From: Flectonema sp. DT1601
Taxonomy: Eukaryota > Euglenozoa > Diplonemea > Diplonemida > Diplonemidae
Length of the DNA stretch: 64,000 bases
Assembly: GCA_964019425.1 (NCBI GenBank)
Contig: OZ025785.1
Span: 209,501-273,500 of the forward strand
Reading direction: 5' to 3'
Below, one piece after another: positions 31,201 to 41,649 of this stretch. The notes under the pieces were generated by a model. It was not told where the DNA came from and searched no databases. It saw only the letters and a program-made list of their open reading frames with translations. Position 1 is the first letter of the stretch. Each line of letters starts with the position of its first letter. Made by a program: the position numbers and the translations under genes.

Positions 31201-31604
31201 TCCCATATGAAGATACCAGATGGCGACCACCTACAATCACGCTTTAGTCTGCGATCATCACGAAGGGTTTCTTCACAGTGTTGTTAGTTAGAATATGAGT
31301 TTATTATAAAAAAGTGCACTAAAATAAAATATAAAAAAGAAAAATTATAAAAACACATTGTTCTGCTGTTCCATAATACACTGCGGAATACGTAGTTTCA
31401 GGCCTTAATCTTATACTACTTGTCCCTCTTTAGGTCTTCATCAGTAAGTTCTAAGGGACATTCCAGTTAATTAATAAATCAGATTTATCAATCGGTCTAT
31501 TTCAAAGGAACTGATTTCTTAAAGTCCATCGGAGCTCGCCAGGACGGGCTAGCATATATTTGCTTTTGATCAGCGTTCTATCTCTTCTACATCTGTTCGT
31601 TTTA
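31201..31604. other. No gene recognised
   Basis: The first 60 bp may extend the Polinton polymerase homology. The rest is AT-rich, without a supported feature. Confidence 0.35.
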
Positions 31605-32650
31605 TTACGAGTGCGAGTTCTCCTTCATCGGAGCTGTAGTCGTCTTTCTTGCGCTTTTCCTTAGTGTTGGTGAGGAGTAGAATTCCTTCATTCGAGGGTG
31701 CCATGGTACAGTCGTTATCATTATTATTACCCTGCAGAGTTTTCTTAAAATCATGTGAAAACAATATTCTGGGCGTTTAAAATGTCTGTCAAAATGGTCG
31801 AATGATAATCGCCGGTCGGTCGCTCCTTGCTCGTTGCTGCCAGGTTCTACTTTTTGATGTTCTTCGTAGAATGTTTGTTGTAGTTCTTGCAAATAGCTGA
31901 AATTTATTCGGTCAAGATAAAGATGGTCTGCAACAAAATTCAGCGATGCCCATCCACACTCACCTCTAATTAGACCTTCCCCTGAAGATTGATGTGATTG
32001 TATTGGGAATCGTTTGTCTAAGGTGTGAAGTGTGGAACTTTTATGATTAATGGTGTCTTTTTCGTCGCTTACAGGGATACCATGATTAAACTTTTCGGAA
32101 GTAATATTTAGTCGTCTTCGAATTGCAGCTGCAACATTGCCATCGTCAATATATAAGTTGATAAAGCTGTGACAAGCTACTGCGAGGTTCTTAAACTTGT
32201 ATCCTCGGTTGAGTAGTCTGTATGTTACGAACTCGAACTCTTGTAGAAGATCTGTCTGATTATTACAGATTCTGAGTGCTCGTAGGAGAATGGTGGTGAA
32301 GATACCAGTACCCATCGATTCTTGAGCAGCCGAGTGCTGGTGAGTGAATCTTGTTGGTATTATGTGCCATCCACGCGCTTTGTCGTTAACGCTAAGACGT
32401 ATCCATCTGTTGTTTGATTTTGTGGTTTCGATTCGGATTCTAATTCCAATGTATGAAACATCATCAATACCATTAGAGGTCTCGGTGTAGTTCATGGAGT
32501 ATAATTCTGCTGGTGGTGGGTTGCAGTTCCATGTAAGGAAATCGTCTACGTAACGGCAAGAGTAGTCATGTTTGCGTGCTAAATCTAACTCTCCTTTCGC
32601 TACAAGGTCATCCATAAATTTAGATTCGATTCTGTAACAGTGAATTCGAT
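31605..32650 (-). pseudogene. Reverse transcriptase C-terminal part with GECGW module
   Basis: The minus-strand frame contains RYVDDFLTWN (catalytic YVDD, motif C), DVSYIGIRI (motif E region) and a thumb-like stretch with LLRALRICNN and LLNRGYKFKNLA. That thumb pattern resembles RTs of Penelope-like elements and a related animal RT group rather than LINEs. Downstream comes GEGLIRGECGWASLNFVADHL, the first half of the protease-like module seen at 8700-9330 and 50440-51000; the second half is not preserved. The N-terminal RT motifs are missing because the frame meets the large repeat at about 32650, where it is cut. A degraded element remnant. Confidence 0.5.
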
Positions 32651-32834
32651 AGAGTGGGAAGTAACGGACTGGGAGCTTTTGGCTCCTGCCCTATTCCCGA
32701 TGTAAACTTTCTTTTTATTTTTTTTTTTTTTTTTAACAGGCCCAGAGGGCGACAATGACTGTTGCTGACCAAGGAATAATATTCAAATGAATTTTCGTTT
32801 CAAAGAAACGAACAGAATTAAGAGAGAGGCAGAG

Positions 32835-32865
<31 letters not shown>

Positions 32866-33044
32866 AAAAAATATGAAGAGGAAATAATCAAACATGAAAA
32901 AAATAAAAAAAAAAAAATAAAATATAAATAAAAAACGTTGTATGAAAAAGGAAAAAAAAAAAAAAAAAAAAAAAAGACCAGAAAAGGAAAGAGAAAATGA
33001 AAAGGTATAATATTATTGTGGGGATATGAGGATAGCAGGGAGAT

Positions 33045-33076
<32 letters not shown>

Positions 33077-33089
33077 ATTTATTATTTAA

Positions 33090-33460
33090 AAAAAGGAAAC
33101 AATCAGTTTAGCGTCTCGATCGGGACGGAAAATAGAAATTAATCGACATAGTCGATCGATAGAAAAAAAAACAATGATAACATTGTTTATTCATTTTTTT
33201 TTTTTTTTTTTTTTTTTAAATCCTTTTAATTATTTTAAAGAAAAAACAATCAGTTTAGCGTCTTGACCAGGACGGAAAATAGAAAGTGATCGACATAGTC
33301 GATCGATAAAAAAACAATGATAACATTGTTTATTCTTTTTTTTTTTTTTTTTTAAATTCTTATTATTTATTTTTTAAAGAAAAAAAAACGGAAAATAAAA
33401 ATTAGTCGACAAAGTCGAACGATAAAAAAAAAAAAAAACAATGATAACATTGTTTATTCT
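33090..33460 (+). repeat. Hairpin-array satellite, left part (3 units)
   Basis: Units of about 120-150 bp, each with up to three short palindromes: CGTC..GAC-type (for example GCGTCTTGACCAGGACGG), ATCGAC-ATA-GTCGAT, and AACAATG-ATAA-CATTGTT. Units are separated by long poly-T followed by A-rich runs. The array resumes at 34741-35270 after the transposon. Confidence 0.8.
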
Positions 33461-33475
33461 TTTTTTTTTTTTATA

Positions 33476-34738
33476 TGAGAGGATGCCAAAAGTAGGGTAC
33501 CATTTTGTACCACGGGTAACTGCCGGCCTCTAAATCTTGGTCTGAGCACTTTTTTGGCCCACTCTGTATATTAGAAAACTCAATTCCGGGTCTGGGATAC
33601 AACTTTACTTGTCACCAGTTCAAAAATTCTGCAATTTTTAGGGGAAATTGACTGTATTACTGTGTTATGCAGTACACACACGGGGGGCAGGCGAAGCTAA
33701 GAGGACTGATGGACTGATATTGATCATTCGTGTGCATTCTGCACCTACACTAACTTACTAATAATGTTGTACACACTTATGTTTTTTAAGGGGTTACACT
33801 GCTACTTGAATCAGAGCTTTCGGGTTCAGAACGACGGTCTGGACAATTTCGGAGATCATGAGTAAGAGAGCTGCACTGGCTGCATTGGCGCTTCTTTCTA
33901 ACAGGCTTCTCGGGGGCACTTTTCCGTTTGCAGGCTCGTTGTTGGATGGTGTGCTCCCTGTCAACCTTTCAAAAAAGGCTTCTTTTCTTGCTCGTTTATT
34001 CTTCAGGGAATCGATATGCTGACTGTGCTCTATCTCTGCAAACTTGTTGTTGTCCGCGGTTGTGTCAAGGGGTGTAGATCCAATAGTGCTCTTCTCAGCT
34101 CTAGTAAGGGGAAGCTTATCTGATATTTTGGGCTTGTGGTTCAGTAGCAAAGTAGCCTTACCTCCGTCAAGTGCAAATTGCGGGTTTTCGTCAGAGAAAG
34201 CTGTGATATATATCTGACCTGAAGTATCCTTTCGGTAGGTGGGGATGCTGGTTACGGCCGGGATGCGGAGGTTCTGCACACTCACTTCTTGCTCTTCAAA
34301 GAAGAGGAATACAAGTGTTGTGTCGCTGAGCGTTCGGAGTACGCCTGCCACCTCGGTGAGGGTACGCACCGGTGCCCACTCTCGATGAGGTCTGGATGAC
34401 ATTTGATATGCTGCCGAAATGCCTGTCACAGTGGCTCTCGTTCTAGAGTATCCTTAATTGTCATTGTTATTTGTGAAGCTGTGATTCAAGCGAGTGACAC
34501 TCTCCTACTACTACCTTACAAATTGGTCTCAACTGTGCACAAGCATCTTACAGTGTAATACAGTCAATTTCCCCTAAAAATTGCAGAATTTTTGAACTGG
34601 TGACAAGTAAAGTTGTATCCCAGACCCGGAATTGAGTTTTCTAATATACAGAGTGGGCCAAAAAAGTGCTCAGACCAAGATTTAGAGGCCAGCAGTTACC
34701 CGTGGTACAAAATAGGCCCTACTTTTGGCACGTCCTCA
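33476..34738. mobile_element. 1.26-kb TIR transposon inserted in the hairpin array
   Basis: Terminal inverted repeats of about 185 bp (33476-33660 and 34555-34738) begin TGAG and contain TGCCAAAAGTAGGG. TA dinucleotides at 33474-33475 and 34739-34740 flank it, consistent with a TA target-site duplication in the ..TTTATATTC.. motif of the array, seen uninterrupted in the right copy. TA duplication and long inverted repeats fit the Tc1/mariner-IS630 group, but no transposase is encoded, so the element is nonautonomous. The two inverted repeats differ at only a few positions near their tips. Confidence 0.75.
33794..34402 (-). CDS. Unidentified ORF inside the TIR transposon, ~202 aa
   Basis: The frame is open from at least 34429 to the stop at 33794; the first ATG is at 34402 (MSSRPHREWAPVRTL). 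The product has a beta-rich N-terminal half (TLVFLFFEEQEVSVQNLRIP ... GQIYITAFSDENPQF), a charged middle, and a hydrophobic C-terminus (ASAALLLMISEIVQTVVL). It shows no DDD/DDE transposase signature. It fills most of the space between the inverted repeats, so it is cargo or the relic of an internal gene. GC content is visibly higher than in the surrounding array. Confidence 0.4.
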   Translation of the reverse strand: MSSRPHREWAPVRTLTEVAGVLRTLSDTTLVFLFFEEQEVSVQNLRIPAVTSIPTYRKDTSGQIYITAFSDENPQFALDGGKATLLLNHKPKISDKLPLTRAEKSTIGSTPLDTTADNNKFAEIEHSQHIDSLKNKRARKEAFFERLTGSTPSNNEPANGKVPPRSLLERSANAASAALLLMISEIVQTVVLNPKALIQVAV

Positions 34739-34740
34739 TA

Positions 34741-35270
34741 TTCTTTTTTTATTAATTTTGAAAAAAAAAAAAACAATCAGTTTAGCGTCTTGACCAGGAC
34801 GGAAAATAGAAAGTAATCGACATAGTCGATCGATAAAAAAACAATGATAACATTGTTTAATCTTTTTTTTTTTAATTTTTTTTTTATTTATTTTTTAAAG
34901 AAAAAAAAAACGGAAAATAGAAATTAGTCGACAAAGTCGAACGATAAAAAAAACAATGATAACATTGTTTATTCTTTTTTTTTTTATTTTTTTTATATTT
35001 TTTTTTTTTAATTAATTTTGAAAAAAAAAAACAATCAGTTTAGCGTCTTGACCAGGACGGAAAATAGAAAGCGATCGACATAGTCGATCGATAAGAAAAC
35101 AATGATAACATTGTTTATTCTTTTTATTATTTTAAATTCTTTTTATTTATTTTTTAAAGAAAAAAAACGGAAAATAGAAATTAGTCGACAAAGTCGAACG
35201 ATAAAAAAAACAATGATAACATTGTTTATTCTTTTTTTTTATTTTAAATTCTTTTTATTTATTTTTTAAC
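34741..35270 (+). repeat. Hairpin-array satellite, left copy continued (4 units)
   Basis: Two unit types alternate: the long type with CAATCAGTTTAGCGTCTTG plus the ATCGAC/GTCGAT stem, and a short type lacking the first hairpin and carrying TCGAC-AAA-GTCGA instead. Both end in the AACAATG/CATTGTT stem. Confidence 0.8.
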
Positions 35271-35689
35271 AGGAGTTAAGATCACTTACATGAGTTAACA
35301 CAACACAGATACGAGAGTCGCAAACTGAGGTAACACTACCAATTCAACAAAAAATAATCAGGATCGGACACAAGGAGGAGAGTTCATTCTACCTCTCATT
35401 GTCCTTGCTGGTATCTTAAGTGTCTTGGTATCTCTTGTGTGTCGGTATCTCGGAAGTGCTGGTATCTCGTTTGTGCGTTGGTATCTCTTGCGTGTTGGTA
35501 TCTCTTGCACATAAAAAAAAAAAATATTGAGTTAACATGATCAGTATTATTTAACATTAAAGACAGACCGGAACTATTTGAAAATAAAATGTAGATGGGA
35601 AACAGTGAAAATTAAAATGAATGATAAAATTAAATGAGATTTATGACATAACAGACCAGATAGAGAGTAATAAAGGGAAAAGGAAAACG

Positions 35690-35978
35690 GGAAGGGTTCA
35701 TTCACTTAGTTAAAGTTAAGACCGATTAGTCAGTTTAAGGTCTTGACTAGGACCAACAAAAAAAAAAAAAATAAATAAATAAATAAATAACGATCAAGCT
35801 GAGCTGATCTTGTTTTTATTAAAATAAGGGGAGCGGGAGGGATGGGAGGAATAAAGGAAAAAAAAAGAAAAGGTCGATCAATTGGGTCTGATCGTCGAGA
35901 AGAAGAAGACAATTATTTTAAAGGTCGATCGGCATAGCCGATCGTTGAGAAAAAATAACCAGATATAAATACAATCAG

Positions 35979-36010
<32 letters not shown>

Positions 36011-36260
36011 TTAACGATCAAGCTGAGCTGATCTTGTTTTTATTAAAATAAGGGGAGAGGGAGGGATGGAAGGAATAAAGGAAAAAAAAAAAAAGGTCGA
36101 TCAATTGGATCTGATCGTCGAGAAGAAGAAAACAATTATTTTAAAAAAATGATCGGTATAGCCGATCGTTGAGAAAAGAACAGATATAAATACAATCGGT
36201 TTTGGTGATCGACGAGTGGAGCGATCACTTGACAAGAAGGAAAAAAGAAAGGACCGATTA
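35690..36260 (+). repeat. Second hairpin module (GATC-rich), two units
   Basis: About 260-bp units containing GATCA..TGATC around AGCTGAGC, GATCGG-TATAG-CCGATC, and TGATCG..CGATCA at the end, separated by purine-rich tracts. The leading GGTCTTGACTAGGACC is the counterpart of the first hairpin of the satellite array with exchanged closing pair. Homologous to 61680-62400. Confidence 0.7.
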
Positions 36261-36690
36261 ATTGGGGCTTTGGTTGTATTCCCAAGGCATGTTTTTTTTT
36301 TTTTTTATTATTCATTTACATTATTTTTTTTTTTTTTTTTAAATTAATAATCACATTTTGTTCAAAAATATTTCATATTAGAGTAAAAGAAAAAGAAAAA
36401 AAAAGAGATAAGAGAAAAAAAAAAAAAAAAAAACCATTGCTGGCCCCCTCACCACTCATAGAGGATGAGGAGGCCAGTAAGGCGTCACTCAAAAACTATG
36501 CCAAGCCTTGGGAACTTGGATTGGGGTTTAGACCATTTATAATTAACAATTAACAATTAACCTGATTAACGTTATGATCTGACGGACATAAACATATCGA
36601 TAAAATAATACAAACAAAAACGAACAATAAATAATAAATAAGCTAAAAAACTAAATAAACAAAGTGATGTGAAAGTAAGGAAAAAGAGAA

Positions 36691-36921
36691 TTACAAGGGG
36701 GTGGAGTCACCGTGAACGTCATCAGCAGAACATCTCCTTCGATTGTAACGATATCTTGATGGAGGGGTTCGTTTTTTCAGAGTTGAACGCTCAGACTTTC
36801 TCGGCGGAGTTTCATTTTCCTCATGTTCTTCTGTGTCTGGCGGACTCAAACCTTCTGCCCATGAAGCTAATTGGAACTTCAGGGCCGCAATTTGAGACCG
36901 TGCCAAGGCGAGTTGAGCATT
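36691..36921 (-). pseudogene. C-terminal end of the coiled-coil ORF, truncated
   Basis: Encodes the same C-terminal ~77 residues (AALKFQLASWAEGLSPP and a basic tail) as the ORF at 62853-64000, and then stops matching at 36921 where the repeat copy is cut. It is a truncated duplicate. Confidence 0.7.
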
Positions 36922-37259
36922 TAAAGAGATTAGCTATATCGCTACTTGCGTTGCCGCCCATGGGAATGCCAACTACTTGTCTCCATAGGTTTAAGCTGAC
37001 AGACTGAAGAACCTGTCAACCAAGAAAGTTCTCTACTTTTCTTTGAACTAAATATTGAAACTAAAATTACACTTGTTCAGTTCACTTCTGCTTCTTTTTG
37101 GTGTCAAATGAGAGTTCCGTGTCTTGTTTCTGTTCATTTTTTTTCTTTTTTTGCAGCTTCTCCAGGTTTGTGAACGAATAAGCAGTCTAAATCTTGCTAA
37201 ACCCTGTAAGAGGTGTGCTGGGCCAGCCCATAACAGTGGTGGCCTCATTCTGCGACTTA
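36922..37259. other. Junction and 3' flank of the CRN gene
   Basis: From about 37040 the sequence is homologous to 30240-30420 (shared TGTGCTGGGCCAGCCCA), the downstream flank of the CRN nuclease domain. 36922-37040 shows no recognised feature. Confidence 0.45.
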
Positions 37260-38941
37260 TTACTGCCTTTTTCTGTTTTTCGGAACCTTGAAATTCGCAT
37301 TTTCAAGTGGGAGAACATAGATCATGGTATAAGAGGCAATTGTGAATTTCTGCTTTGTGATACATGAAACCAAGCCTTTAATATCTGCGTGGTCGAACTT
37401 CAAGGGACTGTGTGATTTGTCAGCAACTGTTGTTTGTAGCATATTGAGAACGATCTTCTTATTATTCTTATTCTTAGCTAGGAAGAAGAAATCCAACCCA
37501 TGAAAATTGGACTTATTAGGCTGGTAAAGCACCCCGAGTTCAAGATTACAACTACTGCTGAATGTCTCATAGCCCAGCCTTTTGAGTTTGATGGTCTTTT
37601 TGGTTCCCACTGTAAGTTCGCGTCCTTCGGCAAAATATCTCTTGAACTTCAGTTCAAAGATGCATCCCAAGTAGCCCTTATTCTCAATCCTCTCGATAAA
37701 AGTTTGTTCTCCTAATCTTTTCGATTGCTTGCGGCAGTGCAGCATCGATCAAAAACAGACTTACTGATGAATCCTTGAGGGTGGCCACTCTCATCGAGGT
37801 CTACTAATCCATCCACAAACATAGTAGTTGTCTTCGGGGTCACTCCGGTCATTACGTTGTTTATGAAATCAACAGTCACGCTGCGAAGTGCTTCGTCGAT
37901 CATTCCTTCAGAATATATAGGGTTGCAAATCAGTAGTCGCAACACACCTCCATAGGTTTCGAAGCGTTTTTCCAGCTCGTTGTCGTTCGATAACACCTTA
38001 CATTTTACAAGAAACTTAGCTTCTTCGAAGGTCCACAGCACAAGGCAAGTCATTGGTGGGGAAACCTTATAGATTTCACTTCCAGTCTGAAATCGCCCAG
38101 GTGAACCTGTCAGGATGAGGGCTTCCATCCCATATAAAGACTTGTCGATCGACTTCAGTTCTTTGGGTGCCTCTAACAGCCCAAGTCCTTTTTTCTTTTG
38201 ACCTTCATCAAGGATAGTCTCGTATTTTGCCCGAGTGACACCGAATTCACCGTCCTTCACCTGGGTGATTGTATAGACCCAGTTAGCATTCGAGAAATAC
38301 ACCACATCAAACTTCTTCAGCCAATCATCTTTCCTATTCACCCACAACCACAACAGGTAGAAACGAAAGGTTGTCTTCCCAATACCAGGTGTACCCCCCA
38401 CACGGTGGACACGTTTAGTTTTGGATTGCGTTAAAAGATCACTGTCTTTTTCTGATATGTACTTCAGTGTTGTCTTGTAGCAGTCACGCTCCGCAATTAG
38501 TTCCGCTTCATCATAATGCTCAGTGATTCCCTTATCCTTGAGCTTCCTTCTCAGATCGATGACGCCGTCTTTGTTCTTCTTGGCATCCTTCATAGCTCCC
38601 AACAGCTTCTTCATCTTCTTGCAGGCTTTCACTGTGACTTCATCGTTTGTGGGCGTTGATGATCTGGGGTTTGTCAAGTGGTTGAGCCTTTCTTGCGCTT
38701 TCTTTATTTCGATTTTCTTACTGTTGAGTACAGTTTCCTGCCTTCGAATCTCAGCTCTCAACCTCTTTTTCTTCCCCTCCTGGTCTGATTCAGGTTTAGA
38801 TCTCGTGTTGGAAGTGTCAGTGCTACTGCTGGAGCGTCGCTTGCTTTTTGTTTTCTTCTCCACCGTCACTTCAACTTCCGCCTCAGGGTCACTACTGTCT
38901 ACTGGGTTCACCTTCTTCCTGCTGTAATTCTTTCCCGGCAT
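37260..38941 (-). pseudogene. Crinkler/RHS-type NTPase-nuclease gene, looks broken
   Basis: The N-terminal ~100 residues are Ser/Lys-rich and acidic with basic clusters that could act as nuclear localisation signals (TKSKRRSSS, KKKRLRAEIRR). The P-loop domain has VGGTPGIGKTTF at residues 181-192 and a LILTGSPGRF strand with LWTFEEAKF after it, the arrangement characteristic of Crinkler/RHS NTPases, then YGGVLRLL. The C-terminal domain has GYLGCIFELKF, FHGLDFFFLA and MLQTTV, matching the nuclease domain of these proteins. The coding sequence is spread over two overlapping frames, so it appears to have about one break. In other eukaryotes such proteins are effectors or nuclear conflict proteins. 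The family is distinct from the long coiled-coil NTPases of the array. Confidence 0.65.
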
Positions 38942-39019
38942 AGTTCTGTTTCCTGTGCTGGAGAAAACATTTCAATGAAAAAGTAACATAAGCAGGGGGG
39001 GACTTGGATAAATAAATCA

Positions 39020-39330
39020 AGGTTAACGGGGGGTTGAATGTTTGAATTTGTAAAATACAACTGTTTTGTATTGCGTAACATAGCGATGGTTTAACATCTG
39101 TTAAGGATACAGTGACTATGGTGATGCTTAACTTAGCCTTTTAAAGTAACTATTAGGTTTCGAGAGTAATCCATATACCTCTTACCTCTATTCTCTCATC
39201 ATCAGTATGTTTTAGAAGTAAGTCAATCAATTATTTAGACTGAAGCACTCCAGTTTGCAGGACTGGAGTGTAGTTACTTTTGTTTCTTTTATTAAAATAT
39301 AAAAAAACTTTATATCATTATTACTAGTTC
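39020..39330. repeat. Dispersed ~300-bp structured repeat, copy 3 (diverged)
   Basis: Homologous to 1452-1757 over its full length with many substitutions. Its terminal hairpin is at 39246-39270 and the outer stem is AAAGTAACTA with TAGTTACTTT. The hairpin arms are CACTCCAGT and ACTGGAGTG, against CATTCCAGT and ACTGGAATG in copy 1, so both sides of one base pair have changed together. Confidence 0.65.
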
Positions 39331-39384
39331 GTAGCGCACTACTAGTGGAGCACTCTTCTACAATAAATGTAGAAAGTGTGATAA

Positions 39385-40260
39385 CTAATTGTCAAAGTCT
39401 GATTCATCTTCGAAGTCGTGAAGCTCTGGTGTTGATGAGCGTTGCGGGCTGTTCGTCTTGTCCGTCTCGCTTTTTTGTTCCAGCGTGGCTTCATCGTCCT
39501 GTTTGTTTCTCTTTTTCTGATTACATTTTCTGAGAAGTGGCCTTAAAGGACTTTGTGAGTTCAGCCTCTTAATAATCTTCGACTTCTGTTTACTTTTGAT
39601 CGTTGTAGTCATCCATTCCTTGACTTCTTCTAAAGTTATCTTTTGTAATGTTTTCGTTTCAATTTTATCTTCTTCCTTGTTTCTCTTGCCTTTGTTCAGA
39701 TATTTATTGAATTGAATTATTTGTATCGGACTTTGAGAATTTAATCTTTTGTTTTTAACTTTCGTCGGCGTTTCCTCTACAGACGGATTTTTGACATGAA
39801 CCGTTTGTGTTATTAACTTGCCGCTTTTCTTGATAGATCGCATATTGGTTGTCTCTCTGTCCTTGATTACCGAGATAACTTTATTATTCTCATTAATCTT
39901 TTCATTTGTAACTTCATATCTCGTCTTATCATCTTCATCTATATAAGTCGGATAGTCCTTTGAAGCTTTGAACAATGAACATTTGGTTAAATGATGAATA
40001 ATCGATTTTTTAGTCTTCCCACAGTATCGATATATTCTCTTGATGATATCTGTGTCTACATATGTCGGTTCTATAGATCCTTGTGGCGGTGTGATAGGTG
40101 GCGTAATGCATGAGTTCTTGTTCTTCTTTGATGTCTCATCCGTATTGCCATTATCAGATGTGTTGGCGCAGGTATCATTTTTCGTAGTGGTTTTAATCGC
40201 ATTGATTATTTGATCTGTCGTCGGTTTCTGTGTTTTAGAAGTGTCAGTAATCTTGATCAT
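39385..40260 (-). CDS. Hypothetical protein B, 291 aa, overlaps ORF A by ATGA
   Basis: The start ATG at 40260 overlaps the stop of the upstream frame as ATGA, so it may be translated by termination-reinitiation from the same message. The product is Lys/Thr/Asn-rich and largely disordered. A short segment at about 78-94 (YCGKTKKSIIHHLTKC) could be a small Cys/His metal site. The motif KRLNSQSP occurs twice about 64 residues apart, each followed by a basic stretch, and the C-terminus is acidic (HDFEDESDFDN). No family recognised. A nucleic-acid-binding structural or accessory protein of a mobile element is a guess. Confidence 0.45.
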   Translation of the reverse strand: MIKITDTSKTQKPTTDQIINAIKTTTKNDTCANTSDNGNTDETSKKNKNSCITPPITPPQGSIEPTYVDTDIIKRIYRYCGKTKKSIIHHLTKCSLFKASKDYPTYIDEDDKTRYEVTNEKINENNKVISVIKDRETTNMRSIKKSGKLITQTVHVKNPSVEETPTKVKNKRLNSQSPIQIIQFNKYLNKGKRNKEEDKIETKTLQKITLEEVKEWMTTTIKSKQKSKIIKRLNSQSPLRPLLRKCNQKKRNKQDDEATLEQKSETDKTNSPQRSSTPELHDFEDESDFDN

Positions 40261-41522
40261 CTTTTTATCATTCTTGCCTTTTTTAACTTTCTTACGAGAG
40301 ATCTTCTTGATTTTCTTGCTGCGTTTCGTATTGCCGAGATCCGCTCATCCAGTATCGTTATTGTATTGGCTCTTGTTACCGTGTGCATAGCTTCCTCTTT
40401 GTACATACGTGTAATTGTTACAGGTGTGGTAGCATTAGTTGCAACTATTACAGGTGTTGTTGTTCTAAGTGGAGTGAGATAGTATGTTGTAACTATCTTA
40501 TTATCCTGTCTTTCCATCGAGAGATTACGAATCAACTCTCGATTATGACCGTTCCAACATGTTTTAGGCTCTTGGGCTACTTTCTTTAAAGTAGGAGTCC
40601 TAATGTTGTATTTTAGAGGACTTTTCACTTCTGTCTTAGGTGCCGTGGCGTTAGTCAACATTGGTGTATCCATAAATGCATAACGATGTTCCGGGGTATT
40701 GAAATCCGGTGGTGAGATGGCTTTAATTTGATTTGCCCCAACATGGGTATCCGGTGGTGATATTGTCATGGTTTGGTATGTAATATCCGCAGGTGAGTCA
40801 TAAAGTGGTGTATGACATTTAGTCATGTTTGGAACAGTTGGAATAATGCATGGTTTCGAACTTACTTTTACCGGAGATAACAATTGTGTATCTCTCACCG
40901 GGGATAGCATTAGTACATCCGTATCTAACTTTTTAATTTCAAAGTCCCATGCCGGTTCTGTTTTTATAATATGAGTACCTCTATTGGTGTATTTCATATT
41001 TAACATTGTGTCCATCATCTTAATCCGATCTGATGTACTTAGTTGTGGAAAGTATTCCCTTGGAACCGTATTGACAATATTATTCATTCCTTGAGCTATG
41101 ACTTCTTTATTATTTGTGATAATCTTCGGCTCATGAACTATCTTTGTTAACGTTGTAGCCTTTTTATCGTTAGTAATAATCTTCGGCTTTGTTGAGGCTG
41201 TGGTCTTTGTTTTAGTCTTCGGCTCTTGCATTGTTTTGGCTGAAGCTGCGGTCTTTGTGTTTTTGATAGTTTCCGGCTCATGGACTGTTTTTGTTGACAC
41301 TGTGGCTTTTTTAGTTTCATTGGAAGCTGTCTTTTGGATTGGAACCAGTTGTACCGTATTATCCTTGTCTATGACTTGGGTGTCGTTCGGTTTCTGTTTT
41401 CCTGCCATCGGTTTGTCGTGTTCAAGTATCGAAATCATTTCTTGTAGCTTTGCAACATCGTCGTCTTGAGTCACTTTATTTGCATTATTGTGACCATGGT
41501 GTCCAACTAGATTAAAGGACAA
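40257..41522 (-). CDS. Hypothetical protein A, ~420 aa, Thr/Pro/Lys-rich
   Basis: The frame is open into the inverted-arm sequence at 41491-41549 and has no ATG at its 5' limit. The first in-frame ATGs come at VAKLQEMISILEH and soon after, so either a downstream ATG is used or the 5' end lay further into the arm before the 8-kb insertion at 41550-49540. The product is low-complexity: repeated EPKTI-T, multiple SPP/SPV motifs, and a basic helical C-terminus (ARKSRRSLVRKLKKARMIKR). Its stop overlaps the start of protein B. No domain recognised. The pair probably belongs to the element with the long inverted arms. Confidence 0.45.
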   Translation of the reverse strand: MSFNLVGHHGHNNANKVTQDDDVAKLQEMISILEHDKPMAGKQKPNDTQVIDKDNTVQLVPIQKTASNETKKATVSTKTVHEPETIKNTKTAASAKTMQEPKTKTKTTASTKPKIITNDKKATTLTKIVHEPKIITNNKEVIAQGMNNIVNTVPREYFPQLSTSDRIKMMDTMLNMKYTNRGTHIIKTEPAWDFEIKKLDTDVLMLSPVRDTQLLSPVKVSSKPCIIPTVPNMTKCHTPLYDSPADITYQTMTISPPDTHVGANQIKAISPPDFNTPEHRYAFMDTPMLTNATAPKTEVKSPLKYNIRTPTLKKVAQEPKTCWNGHNRELIRNLSMERQDNKIVTTYYLTPLRTTTPVIVATNATTPVTITRMYKEEAMHTVTRANTITILDERISAIRNAARKSRRSLVRKLKKARMIKR

Positions 41523-41549
41523 GTCTGGGATAATCCCTGCCAGAGGGGC
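41491..41549 (-). repeat. Outer piece of the left inverted arm, cut off by the LINE nest
   Basis: Reverse complement of the right-arm stretch around 52345-52405 (shared CCTCTGGCAGGGATTATCC). The rest of the left arm resumes at about 49541, so about 8 kb was inserted here. No clear target-site duplication can be read. Confidence 0.75.
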
Positions 41550-41649
41550 GAGTATTTCATAGTTTACTCAGGGAATGATCACCAAGTCCACTTTTGTGCC
41601 TTTTTCTTACTGTTTTTTACTTTAAAATTTTCTGGTTAAAAATACCAAA

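Larger units (their letters stand above)
32645..36921. repeat. Large unclassified repeat, left (deleted) copy
   Basis: Begins with TGGGAAGTAACGGACTGGGA and shares this start, the poly-T/A-rich leader, the hairpin array, the second hairpin module, the unique stretch at 36290-36690 and the end of a coiled-coil ORF with the copy at 58070-64000. It is shorter than that copy (7 versus about 19 array units), is interrupted by the transposon at 33476-34738, and breaks off at 36921 inside the coiled-coil ORF. It abuts the RT fossil on its left, suggesting insertion into it. Confidence 0.75.
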
